DNA from: an uncultured Clostridia bacterium
Lineage (GTDB): Bacteria > Bacillota > Clostridia > Christensenellales > Aristaeellaceae
Direction: 5' to 3'
Assembly (NCBI GenBank): GCA_934647305.1
Contig: CAKUFI010000035.1
Span: 1 to 26,233 of the forward strand
DNA: 26,233 bases
The notes below the pieces were generated by a model that did no database searches, was not told the origin of the DNA, and was given only the letters and a program-made list of their open reading frames with translations. Below, piece by piece: positions 23,199 to 26,233 of the stretch. Position 1 is the first letter of the stretch. Every line of letters starts with the position of its first letter. The position numbers and the translations under genes were made by a program.

Positions 23199-23474
23199 TC
23201 AGTTTTTTTCCTCGCTCGGCGCGGCTTCCTCTTCCTTGGGCGCGCCCTTTTCGTCGCGGCTGTAGGTGATGCGGCCGCGATAGATTTCCTCGATGGCGAT
23301 GGACAGCGGCTTGGCGTCGCGCAGGTCCTTGTCCTCGTTGATGTTGATCAGCGGCTGGGTCTTGTCCGAGCCGATCAGCTGGCGCGCGCGCTTGCTCGCC
23401 AGCACGGCCAGGGTGTAGCGGCAGTCCACCTTCTTGAGCAGTTCGCCGATGGGCGGTTCGATCATGCTTCTCAT
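23199..23474 (-). CDS. rpoZ: RNA polymerase omega subunit
   Basis: A 91-residue subunit that assists RNA polymerase assembly. The core MIEPPIGELLKKVDCRYTLAVLASKRARQL matches RpoZ, with the usual acidic, low-complexity tail (EEEAAPSEEKN). I start it at ATG 23474, which has AGGAGG 10 bp upstream. The in-frame TTG at 23483 is only one base from that site and is unlikely. The start is 5 bp after the gmk stop. Confidence 0.93.
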   Translation of the reverse strand: MRSMIEPPIGELLKKVDCRYTLAVLASKRARQLIGSDKTQPLININEDKDLRDAKPLSIAIEEIYRGRITYSRDEKGAPKEEEAAPSEEKN

Positions 23475-23479
23475 ATCAC

Positions 23480-24115
23480 TCAATCCTCCTGAAACGATTT
23501 ATTGATTCGGTCGATGGTTTCCTTGTTCAGGCTGGTGCGCCGGCGCGCGGCCTCGATGATGCCGATCACGTCGTTTACCGCGGTCTCCAGGTCGTCGTTG
23601 AGCACCACGTAGTCATAGGTGTAGGCCAGGGGCATCTGCCTGCCCGCGTCCTTCATGCGCTTTTCCAGCGTCTCGGGGGTCTCGGAATGCCTGCCCTCGA
23701 GCCGCGCGCGCAGCTCGCTTTTTTCGGGCGGCAGGATGAACACGGTCACGGCCGAGGGATCGTCCGCCTTGACCTGGAACGCGCCCTGCATGTCGATCTC
23801 GAGGATCACGTCCTTGCCCGCCTTTTTGAGCTGCTCGACGTACTCGCGCGAGGTGCCATAGTAATTTCCGTGCACGTAGGCGTGCTCAAGGAAGCCACCC
23901 TCCCTGACCTTCTTTTCAAAGGTCTCCTTGTCCGCGAAGAAGTACTCCACCCCGTTTTGCTCCATCGAGCCGTCCTTTTTGGGGCGCGGCGCGCGGGTGG
24001 TCGTGGAGATGGACACGCCCATGTCCGGCATGCGCCTGACAATTTCCTCGCAGATGGTGCCCTTGCCCACTCCGGAGGGGCCGGAAAGCACGATGGTCAT
24101 CCTCTTGTGCGTCAT
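23480..24115 (-). CDS. gmk: Guanylate kinase
   Basis: The 211-residue enzyme phosphorylates GMP to GDP with ATP. It shows the P-loop GPSGVGKGT (12-20), STTTRAPRPKKDG and the GMP-binding segment GVEYFF, and the lid segment RLEGRHSETPETLEKR. ATG 24115 overlaps the remA stop by the ATGA junction. Confidence 0.96.
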   Translation of the reverse strand: MTHKRMTIVLSGPSGVGKGTICEEIVRRMPDMGVSISTTTRAPRPKKDGSMEQNGVEYFFADKETFEKKVREGGFLEHAYVHGNYYGTSREYVEQLKKAGKDVILEIDMQGAFQVKADDPSAVTVFILPPEKSELRARLEGRHSETPETLEKRMKDAGRQMPLAYTYDYVVLNDDLETAVNDVIGIIEAARRRTSLNKETIDRINKSFQED

Positions 24116-24390
24116 TGGATTTCTTCCTCCTCGTCCTCGGCGATGATTTCTTTTGAATCCAGCCGGTGCATAATGGTCTCCGGCAGCAGCGCGGAGAGTA
24201 TGATGTGGCCGCTGTCGGTCACGATCACCGCGCGCGTGCGCCGCCCGCAGGTCGCGTCCACCAGCACCGAGCGCTCCCGCGCGTCCTGCACGATGCGCTT
24301 GACCGGGGCCGCGTCCGGCGCGACGATGGCCACCACCCGCCCGGCCGACACGATGTTGCCAAAACCGATGTTGATCATTTTCAGCGTCAT
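24112..24390 (-). CDS. remA: Extracellular matrix regulator RemA (DUF370)
   Basis: A 92-residue DNA-binding regulator; in Bacillus subtilis RemA activates biofilm matrix and osmoprotection genes and forms ring-like oligomers. The signature start LKMINIGFGNIVSAGRVVAIV is clear, followed by basic CGRRTRAVIVTDSGHIILS and a very acidic tail. ATG 24390 follows yicC by 10 bp with a weak GGGGA site. Regulation targets in this organism are unknown. Confidence 0.94.
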   Translation of the reverse strand: MTLKMINIGFGNIVSAGRVVAIVAPDAAPVKRIVQDARERSVLVDATCGRRTRAVIVTDSGHIILSALLPETIMHRLDSKEIIAEDEEEEIQ

Positions 24391-24400
24391 GGTTCGTCCC

Positions 24401-25276
24401 CTATTCCACGTTCTGAACCTGCTCGCGGATCTTTTCGATCTCCGCCTTGGCCGAAATCACCAGCTGCGTGATGGGCACGTCCTGAGACTTCGAGGAAATC
24501 GTGTTGACCTCGCGGTTGAGCTCCTGCACCAGGAAGTCCAGCCTGCGGCCCACCGGCTCCCCGTCGTCCAGCAGCGCGCGGATCTGCGCGAAGTGACTGT
24601 GCAGGCGCACCGTCTCCTCGGCGATGGCGCTGCGGTCGGCCATCAGCGCCACCTCCTGCAGCATCCGCTGCTCGTCCACCGCCGCCCCGCACAGCAGCTC
24701 CTGCACCCGCGCGGTCAGCTTCACCTGATACTCGGTCACCGTCTCGGGATAGCGCGCCTCGATTCTGCGCGTCATCTCCTCCAGCAGGTCGACCCGGTGC
24801 GCAATGTCCTCGCGCAGCCGCGCGCCCTCCGTCTCGCGCATCGCCTGCATCTGCGCAAGCGCGCCCGTGAGCGCCTCGCGCATCAGGCTCAGCAGCGCCT
24901 CCTGATCCTCCTGCGCCTCGGTAATCACCAGCACGTCGCTCAGGCGCGCCATGCCGCTCACCGTGCGGTCGTCCTTGAGCGCGGTCGCCTCGCCGATCTG
25001 GTCCAGCGCCCGCATGTAGGCCGACAGCAGCGCCTCGTCCACCGTCACCTGCCTGGAATCCGCGCGCAGGTTGCGATACGTCGCGAACACGTCCACGTGT
25101 CCCCGCGCAAGCACCGCGCCGATCTGCTTTCTGGCCGCGTCCTCCGCAAAGTTCAGGCTGCGCGGCATCCGGAACGAGAGGTCGAGAAACCGGTTGTTCA
25201 CCGATTTCATCTCGAGCGTCAGCTCGCGCCCGTCCCTTTCCACACTCATTCGGCCGTAGCCGGTCATGCTATGCAT
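24401..25276 (-). CDS. yicC: YicC/YloC family endoribonuclease
   Basis: A 291-residue protein with the family start MTGYGR, the N-terminal domain EMKSVNNRFLDLSFRMPR, and the C-terminal DUF1732 segment ending SAKAEIEKIREQVQNVE. Family members are endoribonucleases that affect small-RNA and mRNA decay. The ATG at 25276 has GGAGGAG about 6 bp upstream. It heads the operon, behind a long leader with tandem repeats. Confidence 0.94.
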   Translation of the reverse strand: MHSMTGYGRMSVERDGRELTLEMKSVNNRFLDLSFRMPRSLNFAEDAARKQIGAVLARGHVDVFATYRNLRADSRQVTVDEALLSAYMRALDQIGEATALKDDRTVSGMARLSDVLVITEAQEDQEALLSLMREALTGALAQMQAMRETEGARLREDIAHRVDLLEEMTRRIEARYPETVTEYQVKLTARVQELLCGAAVDEQRMLQEVALMADRSAIAEETVRLHSHFAQIRALLDDGEPVGRRLDFLVQELNREVNTISSKSQDVPITQLVISAKAEIEKIREQVQNVE

Positions 25277-25384
25277 TGTCGTCTCCTCCGATTCTCCCGT
25301 GAATCGCCCTGCCGGGCTTCAGGTTCAGTCGTCCCTGCCCCCGGCTTGCTTCCAATCCTCTGCCGTATTCCATGCCGCAGGCGT

Positions 25385-25640
25385 TTCGCCCGCCGTCCAA
25401 CCTTCGTCGTGCTCCAGGCATCCCGCCCAACGTTCCCCGCCCGGCTTCAGGCAGCTATCCCGCCGCCCAACGTCCGTCCGGCCCCAGGCATCCCGCTTCA
25501 CCGTTCCTCGTCCCGGTTCAGGTCACTATCCCGCCGCCCAACGTCCATCCGGCCCCAGGCATCCCGCCTCACCGTTCCTCGTCCCGGTTCAGGTCACTAT
25601 CCCGCCGCCCAACACTCGTCCGGCCTCAGGCTTATCCGCC
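25385..25640. repeat. 71-bp tandem repeats in the yicC leader
   Basis: TATCCCGCCGCCCAAC recurs at 25456, 25527 and 25598, and CCAGGCATCCCGC at 25413, 25484 and 25555, both with a period of 71 bp, so about 3.5 units. The last two units are nearly identical. The period is not a multiple of three and the minus strand has no long frame, so the array is not coding. The rest of 25277-25723 shows no gene. Confidence 0.88.
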
Positions 25641-25723
25641 CCGCCGCCCGGCACTTTTTCCTGATCGTGTCTGTCCGGCAACCGGCGGCCTCCCGTCGAT
25701 TGCGCCTGTTCATCGATCTTATA

Positions 25724-25732
25724 ATTATAGCA
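25724..25732 (-). promoter_or_regulatory. Extended -10 promoter upstream of the yicC operon
   Basis: Minus strand TGCTATAAT, a perfect extended -10 element. No good -35 box is present at 16-18 bp. It would produce a leader of about 440 nt before yicC. Confidence 0.6.
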
Positions 25733-25784
25733 CACATGTGCCCACAATGCCGAACCTCTCCGGTGAATAACACAACTTTAACCA

Positions 25785-25814
25785 GGCAGGCTGAGCCTGC
25801 AGTCGGTGCTAGCG
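25785..25814 (-). repeat. Degenerate 30-bp palindrome cassette
   Basis: The palindrome GGCAGGCTGAGCCTGC is intact but the CACTTGCTGCC head is decayed. It marks the left edge of the cluster. Confidence 0.6.
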
Positions 25815-25824
25815 CCGGCCAAGC

Positions 25825-25859
25825 GAATCTGTCGGCCATAAATCAGAGCCTCCAGATTC
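25825..25859 (-). repeat. Conserved-loop hairpin, copy 11 (imperfect stem)
   Basis: Same stem and same two mismatches as copy 9 (17861-17895); minus-strand loop TCTGATTTATG. Confidence 0.85.
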
Positions 25860-25904
25860 TTCGTGGTCAAAAGACTCAACGGATGAACCCCACAACCTGC
25901 TCCC

Positions 25905-25934
25905 GGTCGGCAGTGCCGACGGCCACCTGCTGCC
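25905..25934 (-). repeat. 30-bp palindrome cassette inside the second composite
   Basis: Palindrome GTCGGCAGTGCCGAC with head CACCTGCTGCC. This is the one cassette that the related composite at 17861-18050 lacks. Confidence 0.87.
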
Positions 25935-25949
25935 GCGCATCCTATCGAC

Positions 25950-25985
25950 GACCATTGGCCGCCATACATTGGAGCGGCCAAGGTC
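25950..25985 (-). repeat. Conserved-loop hairpin, copy 12
   Basis: Stem GACC(A)TTGGCCGC / GCGGCCAAGGTC is perfect apart from one bulged A; minus-strand loop TCCAATGTATG. The lead-in palindrome AATCCGCAAG / CTTGCGGATT follows at 25990-26012. Confidence 0.88.
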
Positions 25986-26060
25986 TGCGAATCCGCAAGC
26001 TTCCTTGCGGATTATCGGGCGGGCGCTGCCCGCCGCGGCTGGGGGGCTCCATCCTACGAT

Positions 26061-26120
26061 TCATTCGGGGAACCACACCGCTCTCCTCTTACTCTTTCCG
26101 CGGATCATAGTGCTTTCCGG
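26061..26120 (-). repeat. Third copy of the 59-60 bp block with conserved ends
   Basis: Ends match 14463-14521 and 14582-14640 (TCATTCGGGGAACC and GTGCTTTCCGG), with a different pyrimidine-rich middle. A GGCCTTTCT / AGAAAGGCC hairpin follows at about 26135-26153. Confidence 0.78.
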
Positions 26121-26157
26121 GAGAGCTCGAGAGGGGCCTTTCTCAGAAAGGCCGCCT

Positions 26158-26233
26158 CAGACTGTCAAAAACCCCCGGAGAGCTCGAGAGGGCCGCAGCC
26201 CTTTCGAACTTTCAATCGTGCCCAGCGGCGTGT
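26158..26233 (-). repeat. Inverted copy of the 76-bp module at 3560-3635
   Basis: The reverse complement matches 3560-3635 with only a few differences, including the hairpin TCGAAAGGG / CCCTCTCGA. The window ends at the outer limit of this repeat. Confidence 0.85.

Noticed and set aside
2..25985. Integron attC sites
   Set aside because: attC sites keep conserved outer core sites of the GTTRRRY type and vary in the loop; here the loop is conserved and the stem varies, and no integrase or gene cassettes are seen.
23687..26110. An 807-residue plus-strand frame
   Set aside because: It is antisense to gmk, remA and yicC and then runs through the 71-bp repeats and hairpin modules; composition and lack of motifs mark it as a shadow.

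Overview
The window is high-GC DNA from a low-complexity-rich Bacillota genome, most likely a Clostridia-type gut bacterium. The assignment rests on an almost complete Firmicutes-type housekeeping cluster on the minus strand (yicC-remA-gmk-rpoZ-coaBC-priA-def-fmt-rsmB-rlmN-stp-prkC-rsgA-rpe, the Bacillus subtilis order), on RemA, on a PASTA kinase, and on a sortase-type surface protein. There are no rRNA or tRNA genes, transposases, phage genes or CRISPR arrays that I can see.

Layout. 1-460: three tandem 129-bp repeats, then the promoter region of a large fused ABC transporter (461-3406, +). 3407-3799: dense hairpin-rich intergenic DNA. 3863-6245 (+): an MFS transporter followed directly by a CbxX/SpoVK-type AAA+ ATPase, behind a near-consensus promoter. 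6246-6734: repeat cluster between converging genes. 6735-8107 (-): a glycerophosphodiester phosphodiesterase translationally coupled to the manganese exporter MntP. 8230-8424 (-): a 64-residue membrane protein. 8551-9876 (-): a Pro/Thr-rich secreted protein with a C-terminal wall-sorting signal. 9877-10153: an AT-rich control region. 10154-25276 (-): the housekeeping operon, ending in an intrinsic terminator after rpe and starting from a promoter near 25724 with a leader of about 440 nt that contains 71-bp tandem repeats. 25740-26233: another repeat cluster running off the end.

How the genes fit together. The operon joins RNA decay and matrix control (yicC, remA), nucleotide and CoA synthesis (gmk, coaBC), transcription and replication restart (rpoZ, priA), initiator-Met formylation and deformylation (fmt, def), rRNA methylation (rsmB, rlmN), a Ser/Thr phosphatase-kinase pair (stp, prkC) and ribosome assembly (rsgA). 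Most of its junctions overlap or are separated by a few bases. The two exceptions are fmt/rsmB (711 bp) and rlmN/stp (477 bp), which are both filled with repeats.

The most unusual content is a modular intergenic repeat system. (i) Twelve 35-bp hairpins share an 11-nt loop (consensus TYYRRTNTATG) and outer GA...TC pairs, while the 12-bp stem changes as a whole and stays self-complementary. (ii) About sixteen 30-bp cassettes begin GGCAGCAAGTG and end in one of a few interchangeable short palindromes. (iii) Lead-in palindromes, GGGGGAG...CTCCCCC hairpins and other conserved blocks occur in a recurring order. Two related composites (17861-18050 and 25825-26045) differ in length by exactly one cassette plus one bulged base, and in one of them a whole hairpin stem is exchanged on both arms. 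This looks like a modular mobile or structured-RNA element family with no enzyme encoded in the window.
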